Source: an uncultured Bacteroidales bacterium
GTDB lineage: Bacteria; Bacteroidota; Bacteroidia; Bacteroidales; F082
NCBI GenBank assembly: GCA_905233685.1
Contig: CAJOEZ010000008.1
Coordinates: 53,892 to 117,891 of the forward strand
Direction: 5' to 3'
Length of the DNA stretch: 64,000 bases
Under the pieces are notes generated by a model. That model did no database searches. It saw nothing but the letters and a program-made list of their open reading frames with translations, and was not told where the DNA came from. Made by a program: the position numbers and the translations under genes. This document shows, piece by piece, positions 19,082 through 27,522 of this stretch (position 1 is the stretch's first letter; the number at the start of each line of letters is the position of its first letter).

Positions 19082-20641
19082 ATGAAAAGGTGTCTAGTCA
19101 TAGCATTTATGTTCCTTACAAGTTGGGCCTCAGCTCAGCAAGTGGAACCCGTGCGCTATGAGATAAACCGCTGGAACAAGGAACAAGGATCTCATTTCCA
19201 GTCGTTTGGCGAACAAGGGGGACTTATGGTCATCGAGACCGAAAAGACCGACAAGGACAAACGCCGCCTGTGGAGTTTCGCCTGCTTGGACACCTCGCTT
19301 TACGAAACCCGCAACGACCTGATTCCTCTCCCCGACAAGCTCAAATTTATTGACGCGGGCAGCAACGATCGTTTTGCAACCTTTCTTTTTGTCAACGACG
19401 GCAACAAGAAAGCCTCGGATTCGCTTGATTTCCTTGTGGTGAGCTTCAACCGTGCGGAGCAAACCTACCAAACCTTTTGGGACAAATGGCCCGAAAAGTC
19501 GGTTCCGCTGTCCGTCGAAGTGGTTGACGGCACGATGATGCTCGCCCTGAACAACAAAAACGGCAATGGAAGCTTGTATTTCTACGATCTTGTGGACAGC
19601 CAATACCGCACAGTAACACCTTCATCTTCAAATAGTTTTGTTTTCTTCCAAACCACCGCTTTCCAAAAGCGACGCTGTTTTGTGGTGGCCGTGAAAGAGT
19701 TTGAGGACAAGCGTTTTGCCTCGACTTCGTTCTTGGTTTATTCCTCAACGGGAAATTTGCTAAGTTCATGCCGTTATGAGAACATCCCGAACGCCGCATT
19801 AGGCCGCATGGTGTTCCGTTTCGACGAAAGTGGAAACCTTGTCGTCATTGGCACATTGGAGCGCGAAACGGGACGAAAAGTCACCCTCGAAGGCCTGACG
19901 GAAAACTATGACAAAGAGAGCGTTGGCGTGGTGTGGATGCGTTGCATTTCGAGTGTGCCTGACAGTAAGATATTCTTGTTCAAGGACATGCCCGAAATCG
20001 AGCACGCTTTGACGGCCTCCGACAGGGTGCGGTTACGCGAGGAGAAACTGAAGAACCAAAACAAGGAAAATCCCACTCGGGGCGAAATCGCGTTCCAATT
20101 CCTCACGCCGCGCCTGACCGATTTCGGCGATTTGACCATCTTTGCGGCTGAAGCGTTCATTCCGTGCTATCACACCGAAACGCGCATGAGTTACGGCTAT
20201 TACGGCTACTATGGTGGGTATCCTTACACTTACACTGTGTTTGACGGCTACGACTTCTTCAGCGAAATCATCCTTGCCTTCGACCGCGACGGCCGCTTGC
20301 ATTGGCAACAGTCGGTGAAATTCGACAACGAACTGACCTACGACCTCTATCCCCATGCCGCCGAAGGTGCCTGCCACGACGAGCTGGTAGTGGCCTCGCC
20401 CTATCGTAACAAGCTGCGTTACACCGCTTTCGATGCCCAAGGCGAACCATTGATGAACTTGCAGGAGGAAAAACTTGACCCATTGCATGGTGCTGATTAT
20501 GTGGAAGATGAGTATTTTGCACAATTTGCGAATTGGTATGGCAGCCGTTTTCTCATTTACGGCTCTCAAATCATCCAAAACAGCACGCAGCCCAAGGCAA
20601 GGCGCACCGTGTTTTATCTGCAAAAGGTTCAATATGATTGA
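19082..20641 (+). CDS. Exported protein of unknown function
   Basis: A 519-residue protein with a signal peptide (MKRCLVIAFMFLTSWASAQ). The rest is rich in beta-strand-like segments with repeated aromatic/charged patterns and a Tyr/Gly-rich stretch (YGYYGYYGGYPYTYT, about residues 376-390), suggestive of a beta-propeller or similar soluble exported fold. No T9SS sorting domain and no lipobox are seen, so a periplasmic or outer-membrane-associated location is inferred. I do not recognise the family. The next gene starts 3 nt after the stop, implying co-transcription with the SAM-methyltransferase-like gene. Confidence 0.75.
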   Translation: MKRCLVIAFMFLTSWASAQQVEPVRYEINRWNKEQGSHFQSFGEQGGLMVIETEKTDKDKRRLWSFACLDTSLYETRNDLIPLPDKLKFIDAGSNDRFATFLFVNDGNKKASDSLDFLVVSFNRAEQTYQTFWDKWPEKSVPLSVEVVDGTMMLALNNKNGNGSLYFYDLVDSQYRTVTPSSSNSFVFFQTTAFQKRRCFVVAVKEFEDKRFASTSFLVYSSTGNLLSSCRYENIPNAALGRMVFRFDESGNLVVIGTLERETGRKVTLEGLTENYDKESVGVVWMRCISSVPDSKIFLFKDMPEIEHALTASDRVRLREEKLKNQNKENPTRGEIAFQFLTPRLTDFGDLTIFAAEAFIPCYHTETRMSYGYYGYYGGYPYTYTVFDGYDFFSEIILAFDRDGRLHWQQSVKFDNELTYDLYPHAAEGACHDELVVASPYRNKLRYTAFDAQGEPLMNLQEEKLDPLHGADYVEDEYFAQFANWYGSRFLIYGSQIIQNSTQPKARRTVFYLQKVQYD

Positions 20642-20644
20642 GTT

Positions 20645-21313
20645 ATGATTGGTAGTTACCTCAAATACCTTTGGCAGCGCAAGAGCGAATACAGCATCCA
20701 CTCGCCTTTCGTTTACGACTTTATGCGGAAAGTGCTGAACGACAGTGGCTCCAATCGCGACTACGACACAATTTACCGCATCGGGCGGCTGTTGGACAAG
20801 CGGAAATACATCAACTACAACCTCCGCAAGCAAAGCCGGTTGTTGTATCGCATGATTCGCTATTTTGAGCCCGATTCTGCGGTCTCCTTTGGCTCGCTAA
20901 CCGCCTTGAACACAGCGGCTTTGGCATTAGGACATCTGCAAACCAAGGTCTATTTGGAGGAGTCGGAGGACTTCTTGGAGACCCTCAACTCGATGGGCAT
21001 CGTCAATGTGAGACTTATCCAGCCCGAAGAGTTTGATTCAGAGCATTTCAGGAAACTGAACACGGGCTTCGTATTCTTCGGACGCGATTCTTTTGAGGAC
21101 GACACTTGGGATTATCTCGCTGATTGCATGAACTATAAGACCGTTGACTCGGTGTTTGTCTTCGAAGGTATCCACCACAACCGTGACATGGAGGATGCTT
21201 GGGAGGAAATCAAGGCCAATGAAGATGTGTCTGTCACCATTGACTTATACTGCATCGGCATGGTCTTTTTCCGCGAAGGGATTGAGAAACAGGATTTTGT
21301 ACTGAAATATTGA
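20645..21313 (+). CDS. Methyltransferase-like Bacteroidota protein (putative)
   Basis: A 222-residue cytoplasmic protein starting MIGSYLKYLWQRKSEYSIHSPFVYDF. The HSPFVYDF opening is typical of a Bacteroidota family usually annotated as class I SAM-dependent methyltransferases. A Rossmann-like series of strands follows (AVSFGSLTALNTAALALG at about 80-97 in the motif-I position, VYLEE as motif II), but the glycine pattern of motif I is weak, so activity is uncertain. It is translationally close to the exported protein gene upstream (3-nt gap). The 3' end abuts a large interspersed hairpin repeat. Confidence 0.6.
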   Translation: MIGSYLKYLWQRKSEYSIHSPFVYDFMRKVLNDSGSNRDYDTIYRIGRLLDKRKYINYNLRKQSRLLYRMIRYFEPDSAVSFGSLTALNTAALALGHLQTKVYLEESEDFLETLNSMGIVNVRLIQPEEFDSEHFRKLNTGFVFFGRDSFEDDTWDYLADCMNYKTVDSVFVFEGIHHNRDMEDAWEEIKANEDVSVTIDLYCIGMVFFREGIEKQDFVLKY

Positions 21314-21316
21314 ATT

Positions 21317-21424
21317 GCTTTTGGCCTCTGGCTACTGGCCTTTGGCAGCTCCATAATATTCAAGGACTCCTCGTCTTGGTTGAAGCTGCCAGAAGCCAAA
21401 AGCCAAAAGCCAGAAGCCAAAAAA
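21317..21424. repeat. Interspersed hairpin repeat (GCTTTTGGC/GCCAAAAGC family)
   Basis: The left arm (21317-21350) is built of TTTGGC/TCTGGC units ending TTTGGCAGCT. The right arm (21384-21424) starts AGCTGCCAGAAGCC and continues GCCAAAAGCC. The arms are imperfect reverse complements around a ~33-nt loop. The right arm ends 8 nt before the cobalamin adenosyltransferase ATG. A related copy lies at 42584-42665 and a fragment (GGCTTCTGGCT) at 17180. Confidence 0.75.
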
Positions 21425-21432
21425 GACTAAAA

Positions 21433-21993
21433 ATGAAAAATATCACTTACACCCGAACCGGCGACGAAGGCAAGACCTCACTGATTGGCGGCCTGCGCGT
21501 CGCTAAATTTGATGACCGTGTGGAAGCCTATGGCACCGTCGACGAGTTGAGCGCCTTTATCGGTGTGCTTTACGACCAGGACGGTGTTACCGCTAAAATG
21601 AAAACCGTATTGGACACGATTCAGAACAAGCTGTTCACCATCGAGTCGCATTTTGCTTTGGACGAGAACTCAGAGGTGAAGAAAATGATTCCTTCCTTGA
21701 CAACCGATGATGTGGCCTTTTTGGAACACGAAATTGACGTGATGAACGAACAGTTGCCCGAGTTGAGAAGTTTCGTCATTCCAGGCGGGAATTTGAAAGC
21801 TTCGTATGCCCATGTGTGCCGCACGGTGTGCCGTCGTGCCGAGCGTCAGGGATGGCGTTTGGCCGCTCAACATCCTGTTGATTCACTCGATTTGAAGTAT
21901 CTCAATCGCCTGTCGGATTACTTCTTTGTTTTGGCAAGATTTTTTGGCTTTTTAGACAAAGTCGATGAAAACAACTGGAAATCAGGAAAATAA
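21433..21993 (+). CDS. Cob(I)alamin adenosyltransferase, PduO type
   Basis: Transfers the adenosyl group of ATP to cob(I)alamin to make coenzyme B12. 186 residues with the PduO-type opening YTRTGDEGKTSLIGG (residues 4-18), the VEAYGTVDELSAFIG segment, and the C-terminal active-site helix VCRTVCRRAERQ near 135-146 followed by LKYLNRLSDYFFVLAR. ATG 21433 was chosen because the in-frame extension upstream is entirely hairpin-repeat sequence. No other cobalamin genes are nearby. Confidence 0.95.
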   Translation: MKNITYTRTGDEGKTSLIGGLRVAKFDDRVEAYGTVDELSAFIGVLYDQDGVTAKMKTVLDTIQNKLFTIESHFALDENSEVKKMIPSLTTDDVAFLEHEIDVMNEQLPELRSFVIPGGNLKASYAHVCRTVCRRAERQGWRLAAQHPVDSLDLKYLNRLSDYFFVLARFFGFLDKVDENNWKSGK

Positions 21994-22020
21994 AAAATCC
22001 TTATTTTTATTAAAAAACCC

Positions 22021-22050
22021 TTGTTAGTTCCAAAAATACTTGTACTTTTG
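22021..22050 (+). promoter_or_regulatory. Promoter of the DUF2795 gene
   Basis: TTG (22021-22023) and TACTTTTG (22043-22050), 19 bp apart, are a near-ideal Bacteroidota promoter. The leader is about 20 nt. Confidence 0.65.
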
Positions 22051-22076
22051 CGCGCTCAAAACAAAACGAAAAAGAC

Positions 22077-22298
22077 ATGTATTGGACACTTGAATTAGCC
22101 TCAAAATTGGAAGACGCTCCGTGGCCAGCCACCCGCGACGAATTGCTGGATTGGGCCTTGCGCACGGGCGCACAGGAAGAAATCATAGAAAACCTTCAGG
22201 AAATTGAAGACGAAGGTGAGATATACGAACGCATCGAAGACCTCTGGCCCGACTATCCCACCAAAGACGACTTCTTTTTCCACGAGGACGAGTATTGA
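22077..22298 (+). CDS. Small conserved Bacteroidota protein, DUF2795 family
   Basis: A 73-residue acidic cytoplasmic protein. The opening MYWTLELASKLEDAPWPATRDELLDWA and the C-terminal DLWPDYPTKDDF are characteristic of a small protein conserved across Bacteroidota and assigned to DUF2795. Its function is unknown. It has its own strong promoter, consistent with a well-expressed housekeeping role. Confidence 0.88.
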   Translation: MYWTLELASKLEDAPWPATRDELLDWALRTGAQEEIIENLQEIEDEGEIYERIEDLWPDYPTKDDFFFHEDEY

Positions 22299-22348
22299 TA
22301 AATAATTAACTGATTATCAACAAATTACAAAGGTCATTGGGTTAACTA

Positions 22349-23050
22349 ATGGCCTTAATTTATATGTTAGTATCTGAAATTTCATTATGGGGCGCAGCCG
22401 TGGTAGCATTTTTTGTAATTGCGGCATGTATAGTACTTGTTTTCATCGACAAGAAAATGCTGCGGCGGATGCTGGTTATATTTGGAGCGACCGTGGCGCA
22501 GATGGCCATTGTGGGTGCTGTCGTGTGGTTGGTCTATCAAACACATGCATGGTGGTCCTATCTGCTATGGTACTTAGTGGTGCTGTTTTTGTCGATTTGC
22601 TGGGTTCTGTATCCATTACAATCAATGTGGAAAAAGATGCTGTGGCCCGTCAGTACAGCAATGTTGGTGGGCAGCATTGTGGTGGCAGGCAGCGCGTTGC
22701 TATGTCTGCCAACCAGTGTTTTTATGACTGTTTATTCGGTGCTGATGGCTAGTCTGACGGCTTCGATGATCCAGACCATGGTGAACTACCAACGCAGCCT
22801 GCATGATCCAGAAACTCGCAACCTGACATGGCGTGAGCATATCTTACCTCAGATAAGATCAATGGCTCAACCTATGGTGGCGGTCATACCGACGTTGTTT
22901 GCCGGTATGCTGTTAGGAGGTATTTCGGTCTTAGACAGCTTGATCGTCGTCTTACTACTGACAGCCGCCGCCTTTGTTTCCAACGTGTTGTCAGGCGTAG
23001 TAGCACTGCTGATACTTTCCAAAACAAGCAAAACATCCGAAAAATCATGA
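22349..23050 (+). CDS. FetB/UPF0014-like ABC transporter permease (putative)
   Basis: A 233-residue integral membrane protein with about seven hydrophobic segments. The layout and the motif IPTLFAGMLLGGISVLDS (about 186-203), followed by a hydrophobic helix, resemble the FetB/YbbM permease family linked in E. coli to iron export. The match is by pattern only and the usual FetB motif residues are partly changed. No FetA-type ATPase gene is adjacent. An alternative ATG is at 22364 (MLVSEISLWG). It lies between the DUF2795 and acyltransferase genes, and the latter has its own promoter. Confidence 0.45.
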   Translation: MALIYMLVSEISLWGAAVVAFFVIAACIVLVFIDKKMLRRMLVIFGATVAQMAIVGAVVWLVYQTHAWWSYLLWYLVVLFLSICWVLYPLQSMWKKMLWPVSTAMLVGSIVVAGSALLCLPTSVFMTVYSVLMASLTASMIQTMVNYQRSLHDPETRNLTWREHILPQIRSMAQPMVAVIPTLFAGMLLGGISVLDSLIVVLLLTAAAFVSNVLSGVVALLILSKTSKTSEKS

Positions 23051-23106
23051 AAACGGAACGGTATTCTCATGATTCTCAACTCCTTCCATAGTATTAAGCA
23101 AAAGAT

Positions 23107-23138
23107 TTTGGTGCGTTCAATAAAATACCGTATCTTTG
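23107..23138 (+). promoter_or_regulatory. Promoter of the fused acyltransferase gene
   Basis: TTTG (23107-23110), 20 bp, TATCTTTG (23131-23138): a textbook Bacteroidota promoter. It sets the start at ATG 23154 because an upstream in-frame ATG (23136) overlaps the -7 box. Confidence 0.7.
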
Positions 23139-23153
23139 TGGCCAAATCACCCT

Positions 23154-24941
23154 ATGCGAAAGGTAGTAACCATATCCGACCTTAAAAATGCCTTGGGATT
23201 GAAAGGCTTTTTCGGCACTTGTGCCGCAGGGATGGCTTATGGCGCGTTGCGTTTGGGCAAAATCAACCGCTTGTATGACGGAGCCGCTGATTATCAAGGT
23301 CGTGAGTTCGCCGACCACCTGCTGGAAAACATGAACATCACCATTGATGTCAGTCCCGAACAGTTGGAAAGCATTCCTAAGGAAGGCGGCTTCATTATGG
23401 TCAGCAACCATCCTTTCGGCGGCATCGAGGGCGTAATGCTCCTCAGCGCCATCGCCAAGGTGCGCCCCGACTTCAAGCTCATGGCCAACTTCATCCTTTC
23501 ACATATCCCCAACCTCAAAGAATGCTTCTTCTCCGTGAATCCTTTCGAGAAAAATCCGGAGTGGAAGAGCAGCGTGGGCGGCATCAAAGGTGCCATTCAA
23601 CATGTTGCAGATGGCAATGGATTAGGTGTTTTTCCAGCGGGCGAAGTATCTCGTTATCACGGACATGACTATCCCGAGGACTTGCCTTGGAGCAATTCCA
23701 TCGCCCGCATCATCAAGAACGCCAAAGTGCCGGTGATTCCCGTGTTTTGGGCGGGTCGCAACTCGAAGCTGTTTTACGCGGTTGACAAGATTCATCCCAT
23801 GCTGGGCACAGCGCGGCTGACCAAGGAACTTATCAACAAACATGACACTTGCTTCAATTTGCAGATTGGCAAACCAATTCTGCCTGCTGAAATCGCGCAG
23901 TATGAGGATCCGACGAACTTGGCGGCCTATCTGCGCAGCCGATCCTATGCTCTTGAGGCTAATGTTCCCGCCAAAACAGTAGAGAAAAAGGAAGTGAATC
24001 AGGCCGAGATTGACGCACCCACGGATTTGTCACTCATATTGGCCGAGTTGGAGGCCATTCGCGAAAAGTCTTTCCTATATTCCACCGCTAACTTCGATTG
24101 CTATTTAGCAGATTATGAGGATATTCCGAACCTAATGCACGAGATTGCGCGTCTGCGCGAGGAAACTTTCCGAGCCATCGGTGAAGGCACGGGCAAGAGC
24201 CTCGATCAAGACGAGTTTGATACCCATTTCAAGCAGTTGATTCTTTGGGATACGGTCCATCAGAAAATCGCAGGGTGTTATCGGTTGGGAATTGGGAGCG
24301 AAATTATTCCGAAATATGGAATAAAAGGTTTCTACGTCAGCACTTTAGTGAATATTGACGAATCGTTTTCAGACAAACTGAGCCATACCATCGAATTGGG
24401 GCGTTCCTTCGTCACCCTTGATTACCAAAAGGAGGTACTGCCGATGATGCTCTTGTTGCGCGGACTCTCAGATGTGGTGGTACGCTATCCCGAAATCAAT
24501 CATTTTATTGGTCCAGTGAGCATTAGTGCTTGGTATCCAAAGTTTTATCTCAGCTTGATTGCACGCTTTGTGTCTGAAAAGCACGCCATAGAGGACGAAC
24601 TGAAGGACATGGTCACACCCAAAACGCCTTTTGAGCCGGACTTCCTCAAAGTGGACCCCGATGTGCTGTTGCAAAACTATATGACTGGCGTGGAGAAGTT
24701 CGACAAGTTCCTGCTCCGCCTCAGCAACGGCGAGTATCGCCTGCCCACCTTATACAAGAAATACCTGAAACTGAATGCCAAGTTCCTCTGTTTCAACGTT
24801 GACCCGGACTTCAATGACACATTGGACTCCCTGCTTTTCCTCACCTTCACCGACTTCCCCGAGGACGAGGTGATGCCGCTCTTCCGCGACAGCAGCGACG
24901 AGGAAAAGGAAATTGTCAGGAAACGTTTCGGGTATATATAA
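23154..24941 (+). CDS. Bifunctional OlsF/GlsF-like acyltransferase (aminolipid synthesis)
   Basis: 595 residues combining two lipid acyltransferase domains. The N-terminal ~280 residues form a PlsC/OlsA-like domain with the block NHPFGGIEGVML (His86), FSVNPFEKNPEWK and FPAGEVSRYHG. The C-terminal ~300 residues are an OlsB/hemolysin-like GNAT domain (IARLREETFRAIGEG, then YVSTLVNIDES and VTLDYQKE). Known proteins with these two activities (OlsF of Serratia; GlsB/GlsA in Bacteroides, fused in some Bacteroidota) first N-acylate an amino acid and then O-acylate it, making ornithine or glycine lipids in the membrane. The domain order is therefore O-acyltransferase then N-acyltransferase. The amino acid used cannot be read from the sequence. 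It is a single gene with a strong promoter. Confidence 0.82.
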   Translation: MRKVVTISDLKNALGLKGFFGTCAAGMAYGALRLGKINRLYDGAADYQGREFADHLLENMNITIDVSPEQLESIPKEGGFIMVSNHPFGGIEGVMLLSAIAKVRPDFKLMANFILSHIPNLKECFFSVNPFEKNPEWKSSVGGIKGAIQHVADGNGLGVFPAGEVSRYHGHDYPEDLPWSNSIARIIKNAKVPVIPVFWAGRNSKLFYAVDKIHPMLGTARLTKELINKHDTCFNLQIGKPILPAEIAQYEDPTNLAAYLRSRSYALEANVPAKTVEKKEVNQAEIDAPTDLSLILAELEAIREKSFLYSTANFDCYLADYEDIPNLMHEIARLREETFRAIGEGTGKSLDQDEFDTHFKQLILWDTVHQKIAGCYRLGIGSEIIPKYGIKGFYVSTLVNIDESFSDKLSHTIELGRSFVTLDYQKEVLPMMLLLRGLSDVVVRYPEINHFIGPVSISAWYPKFYLSLIARFVSEKHAIEDELKDMVTPKTPFEPDFLKVDPDVLLQNYMTGVEKFDKFLLRLSNGEYRLPTLYKKYLKLNAKFLCFNVDPDFNDTLDSLLFLTFTDFPEDEVMPLFRDSSDEEKEIVRKRFGYI

Positions 24942-24949
24942 TTAAGGTA

Positions 24950-25504
24950 TCATTCTTCTGATTCCTCGATAGTCTGAGCAAAGAAAGTAAAATTCACCTT
25001 TCCGTAATGCCGCTGCTCCATGAAATGCGGATGCTCTTCAAAGCTTTGATACTTATCATGTTCGAGGACAAACATCCCTCCTTCGCGCAAAAGGTTACGC
25101 TCAAAAATGAGGTTAACCAAAGTGTCGTAATGCTGACAATCGTATGGCGGGTCGGCAAAGATGAGGTCGTATTGCATTGTGTGTTTGTCCAAGAAGCGGA
25201 AGACGTCGGAGCGGACGACAAGCAACTCTTTCATATTGAGTTTATTGGCCGTCTCGCGGATGAATTTCACGCAACCGAAGTCCTGGTCGACAGACACCAC
25301 TTTCGGGCAGCCGCGTGAAACTAATTCATAGGAGATATTGCCAGTTCCAGCAAACAAATCCATGGCCTCGCTCTCCTCAAAGTCGAAGTGGTTCTCGATG
25401 ATGTTGAACAGGCTTTCCTTGGCCATGTCGGTGGTGGGACGAACGGGCAGATTAGCCGGGGCTATGATTTGGCGCCGTTGGTATCTTCCTCTGATAATTC
25501 TCAT
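24950..25504 (-). CDS. rsmD: 16S rRNA (guanine-966-N2)-methyltransferase RsmD
   Basis: Methylates G966 of 16S rRNA in the small subunit. The 184-residue protein has the RsmD opening MRIIRGRYQRRQI, RPTTDMAKESLFNII, the SAM-binding LFAGTGNISYEL near 51-62, and the catalytic DPPYD near residue 117. Its start overlaps the stop of the DUF3822 gene (4 nt), the usual Bacteroidota gene pair. It is convergent with the fused acyltransferase gene. Confidence 0.96.
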   Translation of the reverse strand: MRIIRGRYQRRQIIAPANLPVRPTTDMAKESLFNIIENHFDFEESEAMDLFAGTGNISYELVSRGCPKVVSVDQDFGCVKFIRETANKLNMKELLVVRSDVFRFLDKHTMQYDLIFADPPYDCQHYDTLVNLIFERNLLREGGMFVLEHDKYQSFEEHPHFMEQRHYGKVNFTFFAQTIEESEE

Positions 25505-26355
25505 CTTAATGCTTGATAATGAAGGTGATAATATTGGTAAGGCACATCTTCAAGCGCTTTGCTGACCTGCAGAACCTGCCGGTCTTCGATAAACAGAAGA
25601 TACTTTATATAACGGCTGCAAAGCTCGATAATCTCCGAATTGGGCAAAATCAAGCCCGAGAAGCAGACGGGAACCTCCAAGCCTGAAATCTGGTTTTGTT
25701 CGAGGGCAAAAAGCAGGAAATAGGCGAAATCGGCTTTGGTGTTGAACTTGAAATTGTTGTAAAACAACAACTTACCATCATTGACAATGACCACATCGAA
25801 ATCACGGTTGCGGACATTGACAAAAACCACCTTGCCTTCGGGCGCGTATTCGATGATGCTGTTGACGAAAACCGTGCTTGAATGGGTGATTGTTGCGTTG
25901 TCCCATTTCGAGGTGATTTTTGCGTGTAAAGCCTTGGACATGGTAAAGACATTGACACATGGCTCCACTTTAAGTGTCTCATTTAGAACAACTTGCTTAC
26001 TTGAAATCTGGAAAGAGAAGTCGAGGTAGGTAGCAACTTCCTTTTCGTCAAACACCTCTTTTGGGACAAGGGTGCAGCAACGGTCATCGACAAGGCATGT
26101 CACGGATTGGAACGGCTTGTTATTCAATCCTTTGCTATCCAAGGCTCGTTCCATGGCTTTGAAAACCTCATCGCTGTCGGACAGCAAATCCGATGAATAA
26201 TACTCCAGTCCGATGAGCATGTTGGTTGCCGTGTCGAGAAGCGCATAAGAAAAACCACCCAACGAGCATTGGATGGTCATTCTGTATTGCGATGACTTCT
26301 CGACATCAAAACCCGTGTCAAACTTGGAGATATAGGGATTCAATGATGTCGCCAT
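25501..26355 (-). CDS. DUF3822 family protein
   Basis: A 284-residue cytoplasmic protein of a Bacteroidota-specific family. It starts MATSLNPYISKFD and has two halves of alternating strands and helices, suggestive of an actin/ASKHA-like fold, but this is inference. It overlaps rsmD by 4 nt (ATGA) and follows the membrane-anchored gene by 12 nt, so all three form an operon. Function unknown; the conserved linkage suggests a role with rsmD in ribosome maturation, without direct evidence. Confidence 0.85.
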   Translation of the reverse strand: MATSLNPYISKFDTGFDVEKSSQYRMTIQCSLGGFSYALLDTATNMLIGLEYYSSDLLSDSDEVFKAMERALDSKGLNNKPFQSVTCLVDDRCCTLVPKEVFDEKEVATYLDFSFQISSKQVVLNETLKVEPCVNVFTMSKALHAKITSKWDNATITHSSTVFVNSIIEYAPEGKVVFVNVRNRDFDVVIVNDGKLLFYNNFKFNTKADFAYFLLFALEQNQISGLEVPVCFSGLILPNSEIIELCSRYIKYLLFIEDRQVLQVSKALEDVPYQYYHLHYQALR

Positions 26356-26367
26356 TCATCTCATCCA

Positions 26368-26988
26368 TTAAAGTTTCTCCCAGTTGCCGTCGGTGGAAGC
26401 TTCTTCCATCGAACCGACTTTCAGTCCGGCGTAACGGTTGATGCTTTCCTTTTCGGCTTTGGCATTGAGGATACGCTGCTCGTCGAGGCCGTTCAGGTAT
26501 ACTTCATAAGGTGTGCGAGCTTCAAAGACGGGAACATCGATACCGCTGCGCTTGATCATGCTGGCTTCAAGCTCGAATTTCGTCGTCGGGTTGCTGAATG
26601 GGACGAAGCAAATGTCGTTGATGTTGAATTGATCGCGCTTGCTGCCACGGATGGAGTCGACGACCTTCACATAGCCTAACGTGTCGGTGATGGTACGGGT
26701 GAAAGTGGTGTCGGTCGGGTCGGGAATGATGTTCACGATCGGGATTTCTGCGGTCTGGCAGAAACCAATCAGCGTGTCGAAACTGGCCGTGTACTTGCCG
26801 TTGACGTTTTTGTAGTGCACTTCGGCGTTGCGGATGTCTATCAGGCGTTGAATGACTTGCGCTTCACGCTCGGATTGGGCTTTGTTGAACTTGATGGGAG
26901 CTTGAATGCTCTTGATGACTTGCATTGCCAAGAGCACAACAACGGCGAGCAGCACGATGTTGATGATGATGTTTAATCCTTTGTTCAT
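26368..26988 (-). CDS. Conserved membrane-anchored protein of unknown function
   Basis: 206 residues: one N-terminal membrane helix (about residues 7-28), then a charged helix and a soluble extracytoplasmic domain. The stretch RNAEVHYKNVNGKYTASFDTL (residues 53-73), behind a single hydrophobic helix, is reminiscent of pilin-like or pseudopilin-like proteins, but no prepilin cleavage motif is visible. First gene of the operon with DUF3822 and rsmD. I do not recognise a named family. Confidence 0.7.
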   Translation of the reverse strand: MNKGLNIIINIVLLAVVVLLAMQVIKSIQAPIKFNKAQSEREAQVIQRLIDIRNAEVHYKNVNGKYTASFDTLIGFCQTAEIPIVNIIPDPTDTTFTRTITDTLGYVKVVDSIRGSKRDQFNINDICFVPFSNPTTKFELEASMIKRSGIDVPVFEARTPYEVYLNGLDEQRILNAKAEKESINRYAGLKVGSMEEASTDGNWEKL

Positions 26989-27032
26989 TTTTGTATGGTT
27001 TTTCTGTTAATTATTCTCTTTCCGATTGGCCG

Positions 27033-27066
27033 CAAAGTTAGGACTTTTTTTCTTATCTTCGGCAAA
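27033..27066 (-). promoter_or_regulatory. Promoter of the 26988-24950 operon
   Basis: On the minus strand TTTG (27066-27063) and TAACTTTG (27040-27033) are 22 bp apart. The leader is about 40 nt. Confidence 0.55.
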
Positions 27067-27082
27067 CTTTTTTTCCAAAGAA

Positions 27083-27484
27083 TTAAAAATGAATTTTGTG
27101 GAAATTTAAGTATTTGTCATCCAAATACTTACGAATTTTGTCGGCAAGGATGATGAAAACTTGCAGTTCCTGTTTTTCAAGCCAAGCTATGGCATCGTCA
27201 TCGCGATTCACAGCTTTTGCAAAGGCGAGATTGATCTCGAAATGGTTCTTGACGAGCCATTCCTCGGCTTTCGGCTCTTTGTCGATGGCGCTGTCGATGG
27301 CGGCCAAGTGAGGGAAACCATGTTGCATGAGCCAGTCTTTGGCTTCCGTGTCGCCTTGGATGGTCCGACTCAACGCACCCAATTCGGGGTAGCCGTTGCG
27401 CATCAGCCACTCGAAGAACTCGTCGCTTTCCGGCTCAAAAGTGCAGCCGAAAGCCATTAGTATTTTTATCGGGTAACGGGTCAT
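27083..27484 (-). CDS. Small repeat-containing protein of unknown function
   Basis: 133 residues from ATG 27484 (MTRYPIKILMAFGC), or 124 from ATG 27457 (MAFGCTFEPES). It contains three or four short helical repeats of about 34 residues with the pattern FEWLMRNGYPELGALS / KDWLMQHGFPHLAAID / EEWLVKNHFEINLAFA / IAWLEKQELQVFIILA, a helix-turn-helix solenoid reminiscent of ankyrin or TPR repeats. The -7 box at 27499-27492 lies so close that ATG 27484 would be leaderless; 27457 would leave a normal leader. It follows radA on the same strand. Function unknown. Confidence 0.6.
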   Translation of the reverse strand: MTRYPIKILMAFGCTFEPESDEFFEWLMRNGYPELGALSRTIQGDTEAKDWLMQHGFPHLAAIDSAIDKEPKAEEWLVKNHFEINLAFAKAVNRDDDAIAWLEKQELQVFIILADKIRKYLDDKYLNFHKIHF

Positions 27485-27491
27485 TGCGCTG

Positions 27492-27522
27492 CAAAAATAC
27501 AACTTTTTAACTTTCACCCAAA
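27492..27522 (-). promoter_or_regulatory. Promoter inside the 3' end of radA
   Basis: Minus strand: TTTG (27522-27519), 19 bp, TATTTTTG (27499-27492). It serves the small repeat-protein gene and leaves only about 7 nt before ATG 27484. Confidence 0.55.

Noticed and set aside
21310..21432. N-terminal extension of the cobalamin adenosyltransferase
   Set aside because: The extension is hairpin-repeat sequence; family homology starts at 21433.
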